This document shows positions 53,297 through 62,635 of a stretch of DNA of 64,000 nt, piece after piece; positions within the stretch are counted from its first letter, which is position 1, and the number at the start of each line of letters is the position of its first letter. Under the pieces are notes generated by a model that saw only the letters and a program-made list of their open reading frames with translations, did not search any database and was not told where the DNA came from. Position numbers and translations under genes: made by a program. The stretch spans positions 186,001 through 250,000 of the forward strand of contig NZ_KN882168.1 of NCBI RefSeq assembly GCF_000934745.1, given 5' to 3'. This DNA is from Desulfonatronum thioautotrophicum (GTDB lineage: Bacteria > Desulfobacterota > Desulfovibrionia > Desulfovibrionales > Desulfonatronaceae).

Positions 53297-53328
53297 CCCT
53301 ACTACCGCGCGATCCATTGGGAGACATT

Positions 53329-54738
53329 TTGACAACATCACCGACAACCTCCACTGCGGACGTGGTTATTATCGGCGGCGGGCCGGCCGGTCTTTTCGCC
53401 GCCTTTTATCTTGCCGAGCATACGGACCTGCGCATCGTGCTGGTGGACAAAGGCAGATCCCCCTTGCGAAGAACGTGCCCCATCGGCCAGAACCAAAGCC
53501 CGACCTGTCATCATTGCAAACCCTGCAACATCCTTTCTGGAATTGGTGGTGCAGGCCTGTTTTCCGACGGGAAGCTGAACTTCATCCACATCCTTGGCAA
53601 AACGGATCTGACCCAGTTCCTTTCTCCGGATCAGGCCCGCGCTTTGATCCGGGAAAGCGAGGAAGTGTTCACCCGGTTCGGGATGGATGGTCCGGTCTAT
53701 CCCACGGACATGGAAAAGGCCCAGGAAATTCGCAAACAGGCCAAAAAGGCCGGAATCGATCTGCTGCTGATCCGGCAAAAACACCTGGGCAGCGATAAAC
53801 TGCCGGACCACATCGCGGCCATGGCTGACTATATCCGGGATAAAGGCGTGATTATCCGTTCCGGAGAGGACGTTCAGGACATCCTGGTAGACCAGGGCAA
53901 GGTCGCCGGGGTGACAACGGACAAGGGAACCTTGCAATGCCGACACGTCATTCTCGCCCCTGGTCGAGTCGGCGCCGATTGGGCCGGACGCATTGCCCAG
54001 TCCCACGGCATTAACCTGACCCAGCGGGGGATCGAGGTTGGCGTGCGCGTGGAGGTGCACAATGATATCCTTCATGACCTGACCAACATCATCTACGACC
54101 CAACTTTTTTCATCCAGACGCGCAAATACGACGACCAGACTCGGACATTCTGTACGAATCGCGGGGGATACGTCTCCCTGGAAAACTACCAGAACTTCGT
54201 TTGCGTCAACGGCCATGCCTACCTGGACAAAAAGTCCGAAAACAGCAATTTCGCTTTTCTCTCCAAAGTGGTGCTGACTGAGCCGGTCACGGATAACCAG
54301 GCGTACGGCGAATCCATTGGACGCCTGGCCAGCCTGATCGGTGGAGGCAAGCCGATTTTGCAACGCTTCGGGGATCTCAAACGTGGCCGTCGCAGCACCT
54401 GGAACCGCATCTCCAAAGGATTCATCCGGCCAACCCTCTCCAACGTTACCTGCGGGGACATTGCCATGGCCCTGCCTGAACGGATCCTGACCAACCTTGT
54501 GGAAGGCCTGGAAAAACTCAATTGCGTTGTCCCTGGGGTAGCCAACGACGAGACACTATTATACGCTCCGGAGATAAAATTCTTCGCCACCCAGATGGAA
54601 ACCGATGCGGATCTGCGCACCTCCCTGCCGGGTATGTACGTTGCCGGAGATGGCCCAGGTGTTGCCGGCAACATCGTTTCCGCTGCAGCCACCGGCTTGC
54701 TTGCCGCAAAAGGCATTATCAAGGACCTGGGGGCCTAG
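53329..54738 (+). CDS. FAD-dependent oxidoreductase (COG2509-type)
   Basis: About 469 residues. The N-terminal dinucleotide fold is DVVIIGGGPAGLFAAFYLAE. It is followed by a cysteine-containing segment CPIGQNQSPTCHHCKPCNIL and GIGGAGLFSDGKLNF, typical of this uncharacterised family. C-terminal GMYVAGDGPGVAGNIVSAAA binds FAD. There is no ATG near the start; TTG 53329 preceded by GGGAG is likely, with TTG 53293 as an alternative. The cysteines may hold a metal or form disulfides. No pathway assigned. Confidence 0.83.
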   Translation: MTTSPTTSTADVVIIGGGPAGLFAAFYLAEHTDLRIVLVDKGRSPLRRTCPIGQNQSPTCHHCKPCNILSGIGGAGLFSDGKLNFIHILGKTDLTQFLSPDQARALIRESEEVFTRFGMDGPVYPTDMEKAQEIRKQAKKAGIDLLLIRQKHLGSDKLPDHIAAMADYIRDKGVIIRSGEDVQDILVDQGKVAGVTTDKGTLQCRHVILAPGRVGADWAGRIAQSHGINLTQRGIEVGVRVEVHNDILHDLTNIIYDPTFFIQTRKYDDQTRTFCTNRGGYVSLENYQNFVCVNGHAYLDKKSENSNFAFLSKVVLTEPVTDNQAYGESIGRLASLIGGGKPILQRFGDLKRGRRSTWNRISKGFIRPTLSNVTCGDIAMALPERILTNLVEGLEKLNCVVPGVANDETLLYAPEIKFFATQMETDADLRTSLPGMYVAGDGPGVAGNIVSAAATGLLAAKGIIKDLGA

Positions 54739-55225
54739 CCGGTCTCTATTTCGGGCCGTCCACGGCACGCCCTTGTTCCCTCCCCCCCCTGCTCAACCAG
54801 CCTGTTCCAGTTTCCTTCCAGCACTCCAGCTGCCTGCCAACAGGCAAAATCCCGACCAGCCCAATACGCAACTTCAACCGAAAAAAGCGCACGTCCTGCT
54901 CCCTGTGGCACGACATCGAGCGCCACAACTATCGAAACTGATTTCTCAACCCCCATGGCAAATGGCCAGGGCAATATTGTTCTGGCGTAACGATATCAAA
55001 TTTTTGAGGCTGGCTTGCCCTGTTTGGGACGGATCGACCAGCTTCGCCTGTTTGACTGAACCAGGAATCGGTCATCAAGCCGTTGCCGGGTGCTGAAAGC
55101 ACAACTTCCTGATTATTTGGTTTTCTTTGTCCTCATGGACTTGCCTTCCCGTTGTCATGTTGTTATTTATCGATGTTTATAGGTTATGACTGGATATTCA
55201 TGAACAGGGAGTAAAGGTAAGACCA
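54739..55225. other. Intergenic region carrying one copy of a 72-bp repeat
   Basis: 487 bases without a convincing gene. It includes the 72-bp repeat at 54965-55036 (own entry). The rest is unremarkable and leads into the promoter region of the PaaK-like gene. Confidence 0.5.
54965..55036 (+). repeat. 72-bp inverted repeat element, left copy
   Basis: Begins GCCAGGGCAAT and ends TGTTTGGGACGGATCG. The reverse complement is found at 58728-58799 with the same length and, by eye, about 62 of 72 positions identical; the two ends are the best conserved. The pair encloses the PaaK-like, ChaN-PDZ and mutM genes. Confidence 0.8.
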
Positions 55226-56491
55226 ATGACCCGAAAAGACCGTACCGAGGGTATTTACAGCCGCCGGGAAGTACTCGATGAAAGTGAACGGCGGCAATAT
55301 TACCAGATCCATCTCAAGGACCTGTTGACATACGCCTACAGATATTCCGAAGACGTCAAAAAACGCTTTGACAGAGCTCAGTTCAGTCCGGACAAGTTCA
55401 GGGTGCTCAACGATCTGAAGCATATCCCGATCATCAAGAAGAAGGAGCTCATCTTTCTTCAGACCATGGGGCCTCGCCTGGGTGGCTTGCTCACCAAAGA
55501 TCTGGGAGAGTTGCGTCGCATTTTTCTCTCTCCTGGTCCCATTTTCGACCCTGAAGACCGCGTGGACGACTACTGGGGTTGGACCGAGGGCTTCTACGCT
55601 GCCGGATTTCGGCCCGGCGACGTGAACATGATTACGTTCAACTACCACCTCACCCCTGCCGGGCTCATGTTCGAGGAGCCGTTACGCAACCTGGGCTGTG
55701 CCGTGGTACCGGCTGGTCCAGGCAATACCAACACCCAGTTGGACATCATGCAGAAGCTGCGGATAACCGGGTTTATCGGGACACCCAGCTACCTGATGCA
55801 CCTGGCCCAGAAAGGGGAAGAGGCCGGCCTGAACCTGCGCAAGGACCTCTACATGGAGGTGGCTTTTGTCACCGGGGAAAAGTTTCCGGAAAAGCTGCGC
55901 AACAATCTGGAAAAAAAGTTCGACATCATCATGCGCCAGGGCTACGGGACCGCGGATGTCGGATCCATCGGCTATGAATGCTTTCACAAAAACGGCCTGC
56001 ACGTCTCCAACCGCATCTTCGTGGAGATCTGCCACCCGGACACCGGCATCCCGCTCAAGGACGGCGAGGTCGGAGAAATCGTTGTTACGGCCTTCAACAA
56101 GACCTATCCGCTGATCCGCCTCTCCACCGGAGACCTGTCCTACATTGACCGGGCTCCCTGCCCGTGCGGTCGCTCTTCACCCCGCCTGGGCACCATTGTC
56201 GGACGGGTGGATACCACGGCCCGGATCAAGGGCATGTTCGTCTACCCGCACCAGGTGGAACAGGTCATGGCATCCTTTGAGGAAATCAAGCGCTGGCAGA
56301 TTGAGGTAACCAATCCCGGCGGCATCGACGAGCTGGCGTTGTTCATTGAAGCCAGTCAATTCAAGCGGGAAAACGAACTCTTTCATCATTTCCGCGAAAA
56401 AATCGGCCTGCGACCGGAATTGAAAATCGTGGCTCCCGGCTCGCTTCCAGCCCAGATCCGACCCATCGAGGATAAGCGTAAGTGGGATTGA
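55226..56491 (+). CDS. PaaK-like AMP-forming ligase-family protein with altered P-loop
   Basis: 421 residues with the PaaK (phenylacetate-CoA ligase) layout. Recognisable parts are the N-terminal helices, VAFVTGEKFPEKLRNNLEKK, MRQGYGTADVGSIGYEC, GEIVVTAFNKTYPLIRLSTGD, and PCPCGRSSPRLGTIVGR with a KGMFVYPHQVEQV C-domain. Where PaaK has the nucleotide loop SSGTTGxPT, this protein reads FLSPGPIFDPEDRVDDYWGW, so ATP binding may be altered or absent. The ATG follows AAAGGT. Its stop overlaps the ChaN-PDZ start by 10 bases. A second, canonical paaK lies at 59308-60600. Confidence 0.82.
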   Translation: MTRKDRTEGIYSRREVLDESERRQYYQIHLKDLLTYAYRYSEDVKKRFDRAQFSPDKFRVLNDLKHIPIIKKKELIFLQTMGPRLGGLLTKDLGELRRIFLSPGPIFDPEDRVDDYWGWTEGFYAAGFRPGDVNMITFNYHLTPAGLMFEEPLRNLGCAVVPAGPGNTNTQLDIMQKLRITGFIGTPSYLMHLAQKGEEAGLNLRKDLYMEVAFVTGEKFPEKLRNNLEKKFDIIMRQGYGTADVGSIGYECFHKNGLHVSNRIFVEICHPDTGIPLKDGEVGEIVVTAFNKTYPLIRLSTGDLSYIDRAPCPCGRSSPRLGTIVGRVDTTARIKGMFVYPHQVEQVMASFEEIKRWQIEVTNPGGIDELALFIEASQFKRENELFHHFREKIGLRPELKIVAPGSLPAQIRPIEDKRKWD

Positions 56492-57636
56492 TCCCCCGGT
56501 GGGCGCAGACGATACTGCTGGCCCTTGTGCTCATCAGTACCGGCTGCGCCCGGCTCTTTCCGCCTCCCCTGCCGGATCCCATCATGCCGCCTCAGCCCGG
56601 CACGCTTTTTCAAGCTGATGGGCGGATCCTGGATGCCGCGGAATTCGCGAAGCGCTCAGCAGGACAGGACTTCATCCTGGTCGGCGAGTCCCACGCCAAT
56701 GCCTGTGACCACCATTTTCAGGCCTGGGTTGTGGATACCCTGGCTGACACCGGCCTACCTATCCTCCTGGGATTGGAAATGGTGCCCTGGTCCGCGCAGT
56801 CGACCCTGGATGCGTTTCACCATGGGGATGTTGCCCTGGACGAACTGCAATATGAGCTGGGCTGGGAAACGTATTGGGGCTTTGATTTCTCGCTTTACCG
56901 CCCCATTTTTGAGGTAGCCGAGCAGTGGAACATCCCCGTGTTTGGCTTGAATGTTCCCCGGGATCTGCTCAAACGCATCCGGGCGGATGGTCTGCAAAGC
57001 ATTCCTGAGGACGAGCGCGGGGCACTTCCAATAGCAATTATACTTCCTCCGGACCAACAAATGGAGACCATCGAGGAAGAATTTCACCGCCATGTGGATC
57101 GGATGCCGGATTTCACGCTGGAGGCTGGTTTCGACGTGGACCGTTTCGTCATGATCCAGTCCCTGTGGGACACCCAGATGGCTCATGTAGCACTCCAGCA
57201 CATGAACCGAAAACAGCAGCCCATGGTCATCCTGGCCGGATCCGGGCATGTGGAATACGGCCATGGAGTGGCTTCCCGGCTCCGGCAACTGGGCCACGAG
57301 CCCAGCATTCTGTCCGTGATGCCCTGGCGCGGTGGACCGGCACCAAACCCAGCCGCCGCTGACCTTTTCTTCTACTGTCCCGAACCGCGGCGCCTGGGAC
57401 TGGTCATCACCTGGGCCGACGACCAGGTACAGGTCACCGCTGTGGTTCCGGGCTCGCGGGCCGAAGCTGCCGGCCTGCTTCCCGGAGACCTTCTCGTCGC
57501 CGCCGACGGCGTCCCCATTACCTCCCTGGAAATTCTGCACCAAAAAGGAATGCAGGCCACAAAAGAACAGCGACCTTTGCGTCTGGACGTGCTCCGCGAC
57601 GGTGATACGCTCACGATCCCCGTCAACTCCCCCTGA
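56482..57636 (+). CDS. ChaN-like lipoprotein with C-terminal PDZ domain
   Basis: 384 residues from GTG 56482, overlapping the previous stop. The N-terminus is a lipoprotein signal (LLALVLISTGCARLF; lipid on Cys22). The ChaN/haem-binding-uptake (Tiki-like) domain has FILVGESHANACDHHFQ, ILLGLEMVPWSAQ and MVILAGSGHVEYGHGVASRL. The last about 80 residues are a PDZ domain (VTAVVPGSRAEAAGLLPGDL, then VAADGVPITS). ChaN proteins bind haem or act as metal-dependent peptidase-like enzymes at the envelope. The function here is unknown. Confidence 0.85.
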   Translation: MGLIPRWAQTILLALVLISTGCARLFPPPLPDPIMPPQPGTLFQADGRILDAAEFAKRSAGQDFILVGESHANACDHHFQAWVVDTLADTGLPILLGLEMVPWSAQSTLDAFHHGDVALDELQYELGWETYWGFDFSLYRPIFEVAEQWNIPVFGLNVPRDLLKRIRADGLQSIPEDERGALPIAIILPPDQQMETIEEEFHRHVDRMPDFTLEAGFDVDRFVMIQSLWDTQMAHVALQHMNRKQQPMVILAGSGHVEYGHGVASRLRQLGHEPSILSVMPWRGGPAPNPAAADLFFYCPEPRRLGLVITWADDQVQVTAVVPGSRAEAAGLLPGDLLVAADGVPITSLEILHQKGMQATKEQRPLRLDVLRDGDTLTIPVNSP

Positions 57637-57704
57637 CCGCGATCAGCAACATTCCATACACCTCCTGCCCCCTGCATCCCGACTTCTGAATTCACTTTTA
57701 AGCC

Positions 57705-58532
57705 ATGCCTGAACTTCCCGAAGTGGAAACCATTGCCCGTGGTCTCCGTCCCATGCTCACCGGACGTTCCGTCATGAACATTCCGCACATGGCCGCGCAT
57801 CTGGCACCCGTTGGCCCTCCCGCCGGCCAAACCATGCTTCACACGCTTGTGGGCCGTGAGATCCATGGCGTTTCCCGTCGCGGTAAATTGCTGTTTCTGG
57901 AATTGGCACAGGATGACGTCCTGGCCTTTCACCTGCGGATGACAGGACGATTGGGAATTGCTCCCTGTGGGACACCCCCTGATCCCCACGTCCACCTGTT
58001 GCTGGACCTGGACAACGGGTCATCGCTGTATTTTCAGGATCAACGTAAATTCGGCATGTGTACGCTGTTCTCCCCGGATCAGCTGGCCGCGTGGCCGTTT
58101 TTCCGCGATCTCGGCCCGGAACCTCTGGAGTTGTCCCCGGAGCAATTCGCCAGGCAAATCCGCGGCAAGACCGGCCGAATCAAGGCTCTGCTCCTGGACC
58201 AGCGGATTATTGCCGGTATCGGAAACATCTACGCCGACGAAAGCCTCTTTCGGGCAGGAATCCATCCAGCCACCCCGGCAAACCAGCTCACTCCAATGCA
58301 ACAGAGTCAATTATTGGCCGCCATCCAGTCTGTTCTGCAAGAGGCCATTGCCGCGGGTGGGAGCTCCATTCGAGACTATCGCACCGCGGCCGGACTTGTG
58401 GGCACATTCCAGGATACCTTCGAGGTCTACGGCCGCAAGGGACTCCCTTGCAAACACTGCAATAGCCCGCTTCAGACCACAAAAGTCGCCGGGCGGACCA
58501 CCAGCTTTTGCCCGAGTTGCCAAGCGATGTAA
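57705..58532 (+). CDS. mutM: Formamidopyrimidine-DNA glycosylase
   Basis: 275 residues. N-terminal PELPEVETIARGL has the catalytic Pro2 and Glu3 once Met is removed. It has SRRGKLLFLEL, the HLRMTGRL part, the helix-two-turn-helix IAGIGNIYADESLFRAGIHP and the C-terminal zinc finger (CKHCN and CPSCQ). It removes oxidised purines such as 8-oxoguanine and nicks the abasic site. It lies 68 bases after the ChaN-PDZ gene. Confidence 0.95.
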   Translation: MPELPEVETIARGLRPMLTGRSVMNIPHMAAHLAPVGPPAGQTMLHTLVGREIHGVSRRGKLLFLELAQDDVLAFHLRMTGRLGIAPCGTPPDPHVHLLLDLDNGSSLYFQDQRKFGMCTLFSPDQLAAWPFFRDLGPEPLELSPEQFARQIRGKTGRIKALLLDQRIIAGIGNIYADESLFRAGIHPATPANQLTPMQQSQLLAAIQSVLQEAIAAGGSSIRDYRTAAGLVGTFQDTFEVYGRKGLPCKHCNSPLQTTKVAGRTTSFCPSCQAM

Positions 58533-58667
58533 GGGAGTTGTCCGGTTTCAATGACCCGTTTTTGCCCCGTTTACGCTGTATGGTAACTGCTCAAAAAGGC
58601 CGGGCAAACTCCACGGAACATCCGTGATGCCAGGAGTTCCGAAACCACGGCGACAACGGTTTTGTGT

Positions 58668-58706
58668 AGGCAGGATAAGCGAAGCGCATCCGGCGTTCGC
58701 CTGCCT
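58668..58706. repeat. Palindromic REP-like element
   Basis: AGGCAGG and CCTGCCT pair around the inner sequence ATAAGCGAAGCGCATCCGGCG and a few further bases. The inner part resembles the palindromic intergenic repeats known from many proteobacteria. It lies between convergent mutM and the DUF456 gene. Confidence 0.55.
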
Positions 58707-58727
58707 TGGGTGATTGAACAGTTACGG

Positions 58728-58799
58728 CGATCCGTCCCAAACAAGGCAAACCAGCCTCAAAAATTTCAGATAGTAACGTGAGAAGAAAATTGCCCTGGC
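58728..58799 (-). repeat. 72-bp inverted repeat element, right copy
   Basis: On the forward strand it begins CGATCCGTCCCAAACA and ends ATTGCCCTGGC. It is the reverse complement of 54965-55036 with about ten differences, mostly in the middle. It ends 3 bases before the stop codon of the DUF456 gene. Confidence 0.8.
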
Positions 58800-58801
58800 A
58801 A

Positions 58802-59308
58802 TCAGCCGGGCCAGACCATGTCGAAGCTCAGGACAATCATCCAGACTCCGACGCAAATCTTGACCACCGTACCGAAGACCTTGTTCCACATCGCCCCCCA
58901 GGCGGCCCGTCGTGCGGCGGCCGGCGGGTAGCCCTGGCCCAGTTCGATGAGCAGGCTGCCTAAGTAGGCCCCTAAAAAGGAGCCGGGAACTGCTCCCAGC
59001 CCGAAAAAAAAGGGGGCGCCCAGAACGCCCCCGATAATTGCCCCGATAACCGCGGCCCAGGCCCCTTTCCGGCTTCCGCCGTATCGACGCCCGCCATACA
59101 CCTGGGCTGCGAATTCCACGACCTCGCCCAATACACAGAGCGCGAACAGGATGGCGAAAAAACCGAGCCCGCCCGCGAAATCAGGATTCAGCCAGCCCCA
59201 GGCGGCCATGGCGGCCAGAATCAGCCAATTGGCCGGGAGACCGAACACGTGCAGGGTCAAAAGCAGGCCGAGAAACCCCAGAAAGAACCCGGCCAGGACA
59301 AACGACAT
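58802..59308 (-). CDS. DUF456 small integral membrane protein
   Basis: 168 residues from ATG 59308. Five or so hydrophobic segments; between them lie the basic stretch VYGGRRYGGSRKGAWAAVIG and the Gly-rich FGLGAVPGSFLGAYLGSLLIE, which are the DUF456 signature. The function of this family is unknown. Its ATG overlaps the paaK stop by 4 bases, so it is translated with paaK. A longer frame to 59356 lies inside paaK and is not used. Confidence 0.83.
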   Translation of the reverse strand: MSFVLAGFFLGFLGLLLTLHVFGLPANWLILAAMAAWGWLNPDFAGGLGFFAILFALCVLGEVVEFAAQVYGGRRYGGSRKGAWAAVIGAIIGGVLGAPFFFGLGAVPGSFLGAYLGSLLIELGQGYPPAAARRAAWGAMWNKVFGTVVKICVGVWMIVLSFDMVWPG

Positions 59309-60600
59309 CACTCTCCCCGCAAATCGCACACCCGCTGGGCCTTGCCCTCGGAGCAAGGCAGGCTTCTGGCCTCCACCAGTTCCACCTTGGGCGTAACCAG
59401 CAATTCATCACGCAGCAGGCCGGTAATTTTGCTTTGGAGTTTCTTGAGCTCCCGCATGTCTTCCACGAAAAACTCGCTCTTCACTTCCACCTGCACCTTG
59501 AACTGGTCCAGATACCCCTGCCGCTCCAGCACGATCAGGTAGTTCTGCCCCACTTCCGGAATGGCCATCAGCACTCGCTCCACCTGCATCGGGAAGATAT
59601 TCACGCCCTTGATGATGATCATGTCGTCGCTGCGGCCGACGATACGGTCGATGCGGCGATGCACCCGGCCGCAAGGACACTCTCCAGGCAAGAAGCGGGT
59701 CAAATCCCGGGTGCGGTAGCGCAGAATGGGCATGCCTTCGCGGGTCAGGGTGGTCAGCACCAGTTCCCCCACCTCCCCTTCGGGTATCGGTTCCAGGGTG
59801 ACCGGATCGAGAATCTCCGGCAAGAAGGCATCCTCCCAGATGTGCATTCCGTTTTGCTCCGGACACTCGAAAGCTACGCCGGGACCGTTCATCTCGGAGA
59901 GTCCGTAGGAGTTGTAGGCCTTCACAGCGTACATTTCTTCGATCCTTCGGCGTATCTCCTCGGAATGGGGTTCCGCGCCGATCAGGGCGGTTTTCAGATG
60001 TAACCCGCTGGGCTCCACGCCCAGGGATTGAAATACCGTAGCCAGATGCAGGGCGTAGGAAGGGATGATGTGGATCACCGTGACGCGAAAATCCTGAAGC
60101 AGCTTGATCTGCCGCTTGCTGTTGCCCGCGCCGGCAGGAATGGTCAGACAGCCCAGACGCTCCGCGCCATAGTGGATGCCCAGTCCTCCGGTGAACAGAC
60201 CGTACCCGCTCATGTTTTGAAAAACGTCGCCGGGCCGCACCCCGACCATATGGAAGCAGCGGGCCACCAGGTCGGCCCATGTCTGGATGTCTCCGGCGGT
60301 ATGATAAATCACGGTCGCCGCTCCGGTTGTGCCGGAAGAAGCATGCAGCCGGACCATGTCCGTGATTGGTCTGCAGAGCAGGCCATCCGGATAGCTGGAT
60401 CGCAGATGCTCCTTTTCCGTCAAGGGCACTCGCGCCAGGTCATCCAGGGAACGGATTTGTCCGACTTCAAGGTTGTTTTTCTGAAACAACTCCCTGTACA
60501 GTGGAGAGCGCACCGCCGATTCCACAGTGCTTCGCAGCCTGACGGACTGCAGACGTTGCAGTTCCTCGCGATCAACTCCTTCCAATGGATCGAAAAACAC
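59308..60600 (-). CDS. paaK: Phenylacetate-CoA ligase family protein
   Basis: 430 residues. It starts at GTG 60600 with TAAGGAGG seven bases upstream. The canonical parts are present: VRLHASSGTTGAATVIYHT (P-loop), NMSGYGLFTGGLGIHYG, YNSYGLSEMNGPGVAFEC (adenine region), RYRTRDLTRFLPGECPCGR, and DDMIIIKGVNIFPMQVE with the C-terminal Lys region. It activates an aryl or branched acid with ATP and CoA. In sulfate reducers and archaea such enzymes also act on indoleacetate and others; the substrate here is open. Confidence 0.9.
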   Translation of the reverse strand: MFFDPLEGVDREELQRLQSVRLRSTVESAVRSPLYRELFQKNNLEVGQIRSLDDLARVPLTEKEHLRSSYPDGLLCRPITDMVRLHASSGTTGAATVIYHTAGDIQTWADLVARCFHMVGVRPGDVFQNMSGYGLFTGGLGIHYGAERLGCLTIPAGAGNSKRQIKLLQDFRVTVIHIIPSYALHLATVFQSLGVEPSGLHLKTALIGAEPHSEEIRRRIEEMYAVKAYNSYGLSEMNGPGVAFECPEQNGMHIWEDAFLPEILDPVTLEPIPEGEVGELVLTTLTREGMPILRYRTRDLTRFLPGECPCGRVHRRIDRIVGRSDDMIIIKGVNIFPMQVERVLMAIPEVGQNYLIVLERQGYLDQFKVQVEVKSEFFVEDMRELKKLQSKITGLLRDELLVTPKVELVEARSLPCSEGKAQRVCDLRGE

Positions 60601-60643
60601 GTTGCCTCCTTATCTAGCGGGGACCGATGCGCAAGAAACGGTC

Positions 60644-62050
60644 TTACGCGCCGGATTGAAAACTCTCCGAGGGCGGTGGGACGTCGACCAGGTTTTCAAA
60701 CGCCGTGTACGAGTCCAGATAGGCCAGTTCTACCTCGCCCACAGGCCCGTTGCGCTGCTTGCCGATGATGATCTCCGCAATGCCCTTCTTGGGATTGCCT
60801 TCCTGCTTGTTGTACACTTCATCGCGGTAAATAAACGCAATCACATCCGCATCTTGTTCGATCGCGCCGGATTCGCGCAAGTCCGACAGCATGGGCCGCC
60901 GGTTGCTTCGCTCCTCGACCTTCCGGTTAAGCTGGGCCAGGGCGATCATGGGCAGGTCCAATTCCTTGGCCAACCCCTTCAAGCTTCGAGAAATCTCGGA
61001 AATTTCCTGTTCACGGGAATCTATGCGGCGGCTGGCCCGCATCAACTGCAGGTAATCAACAACCACCAGGCCCAGCTTTTTCTCGGATTTCAGCCTGCGA
61101 CACCGGGCCCGCAGGTCCAAAGTCCCCAGAGCCGGAGTGTCGTCGATAAAAATGGCTGCCTGGGAGAGGGCATCCGCGGCATGGTACAGGCGGGTCCAAT
61201 CCTCATCATTCAAAAAACCGCGGCGAAACCTGGCCAGGTCAACCTTGCCCCAGGCGCAGAGCATCCGCATCATCAGCTGCTCCTTGGACATCTCCAGGGA
61301 GTATATCGCCGTGGGTACCTCCTTCAACACCGCGGCCCGCATGGCAATGTTCAAAGCAAAGGCTGTTTTGCCCATGCTTGGACGGGCAGCGATGATGATC
61401 AGGTCCGATGGCTGCAGCCCGGCCGTCATCTCGTCCAGCTTGTGGTATCCGGTGGGCACACCAGTGACCAACTCCTGGCGTTCCACCCGCTTTTCCAGAT
61501 GTTCAAAAACCTGGTTGACCAGCTCTTTGGTGGTGGAAAAAACACTTTTGATCTTTGCCTCAGAAATGGCAAAAATCGCCGACTCTGATTCGTCAAGCAC
61601 CTTGTCCACGTCCTGCCCGCCCTCGTGACAGGCAACAACGATCTCCGAAGCTGCGTTGATCAAGCGGCGCAGAATGGCCTTGTCGCGAACGATCCGGGCA
61701 TAGGATTCGGCATGGGAAGCGGCCACCAGGGACTCGGTCAGGGAAGCCAGGTACACCGGACCACCCACCTCTTCCAGAATCCCCGTACTTTGCAGATGAT
61801 CGGACAAGGTGACCAGGTCAACGGGAACCCGGCGCTGGTAGAGATGAATACAGGACTGAAAAATGCTGCGGTGCGCCGGTGAATAAAAATCATCCTCCCC
61901 GACGATTTCCAGGAGGGAGTCGATCAGGTCCGGACGAAAAAAAACCCCCCCCAGAACCGCCTGTTCGGCTTCAAGGTTCTGGGGGGGTGTTTTGCCGCTG
62001 ATAGTCGTCGCCATGGCGGCGGCAGTAACTTTCTGGGTTGAGCGAGGCAC
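60644..62050 (-). CDS. dnaB: Replicative DNA helicase DnaB
   Basis: 468 residues. The N-terminal domain starts PPQNLEAEQAVLGGVFF. The RecA-like motor has Walker A IIAARPSMGKTAFALNI, YSLEMSKEQLMMRML, Walker B LGLVVVDYLQLM, and motif H4 LRESGAIEQDADVIAFIYR. No intein is present. GTG 62050 with GGAG eight bases upstream is taken as the start; an ATG at 62014 is possible. It is the last gene of the rpsF-rpsR-rplI-dnaB cluster, with only 19 bases after rplI. Confidence 0.96.
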   Translation of the reverse strand: MPRSTQKVTAAAMATTISGKTPPQNLEAEQAVLGGVFFRPDLIDSLLEIVGEDDFYSPAHRSIFQSCIHLYQRRVPVDLVTLSDHLQSTGILEEVGGPVYLASLTESLVAASHAESYARIVRDKAILRRLINAASEIVVACHEGGQDVDKVLDESESAIFAISEAKIKSVFSTTKELVNQVFEHLEKRVERQELVTGVPTGYHKLDEMTAGLQPSDLIIIAARPSMGKTAFALNIAMRAAVLKEVPTAIYSLEMSKEQLMMRMLCAWGKVDLARFRRGFLNDEDWTRLYHAADALSQAAIFIDDTPALGTLDLRARCRRLKSEKKLGLVVVDYLQLMRASRRIDSREQEISEISRSLKGLAKELDLPMIALAQLNRKVEERSNRRPMLSDLRESGAIEQDADVIAFIYRDEVYNKQEGNPKKGIAEIIIGKQRNGPVGEVELAYLDSYTAFENLVDVPPPSESFQSGA

Positions 62051-62069
62051 GTGCCGATCTCCGTGGTGG

Positions 62070-62621
62070 CTATTCCTCCACTGGAAGCGCGCCCGTCGCA
62101 GGATTAATCACGTCCGTCGGCATTTCCTGCGCTGTCTCAGATCCTTCGGTCTCCGCCTGGGCCGTCCGGTCTGCATCGTGACGAACCACGGCGACCTGCA
62201 ATTGGGCGCGGATGTCCTGGTATACGCGGACTTCAATGGTATAGTCACCCAGTGCCCGCAGGGGGTCGTCCAGCAAAATGATCTTCTTGTCCACGTCCAG
62301 CCCGTGATCAGCCTGCAACAAATCGGAAATATTCGCCGAGGTCACGGATCCATAGAGTCTGTCACCTTCACCGACACGGACCGGAATCCGCAGGGAGACG
62401 GCACTTATCTTATCGGCCAATTCCTGGGCAGCGAACCGCACGGCATCGAGTTTTTCCTGCAGCTTCTTGCGCTCCAGTTCAAAACGCTTTTTGTTGCCCG
62501 GTGTAGCCAGCATGGCCAAGCCTTGTGGAATCAAGTAGTTGCGGCCATAACCCGGTTTAACATTGACCACCTGGCCAAGTGCTCCCAGGTTGTCCATGTT
62601 CGTGCGTAAAATAACTTCCAT
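62070..62621 (-). CDS. rplI: 50S ribosomal protein L9
   Basis: 183 residues. It begins MEVILRTNMDNLGALG and contains VVNVKPGYGRNYLIPQGLA, the L9 signature, then the long helix and C-terminal domain. About 35 residues beyond the usual end form an acidic, Ala/Glu-rich tail (AETEGSETAQEMPTD). It binds 23S rRNA domain V. It lies 14 bases after rpsR. Confidence 0.96.
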   Translation of the reverse strand: MEVILRTNMDNLGALGQVVNVKPGYGRNYLIPQGLAMLATPGNKKRFELERKKLQEKLDAVRFAAQELADKISAVSLRIPVRVGEGDRLYGSVTSANISDLLQADHGLDVDKKIILLDDPLRALGDYTIEVRVYQDIRAQLQVAVVRHDADRTAQAETEGSETAQEMPTDVINPATGALPVEE

Positions 62622-62635
62622 GGCTTCCTCTCCTC

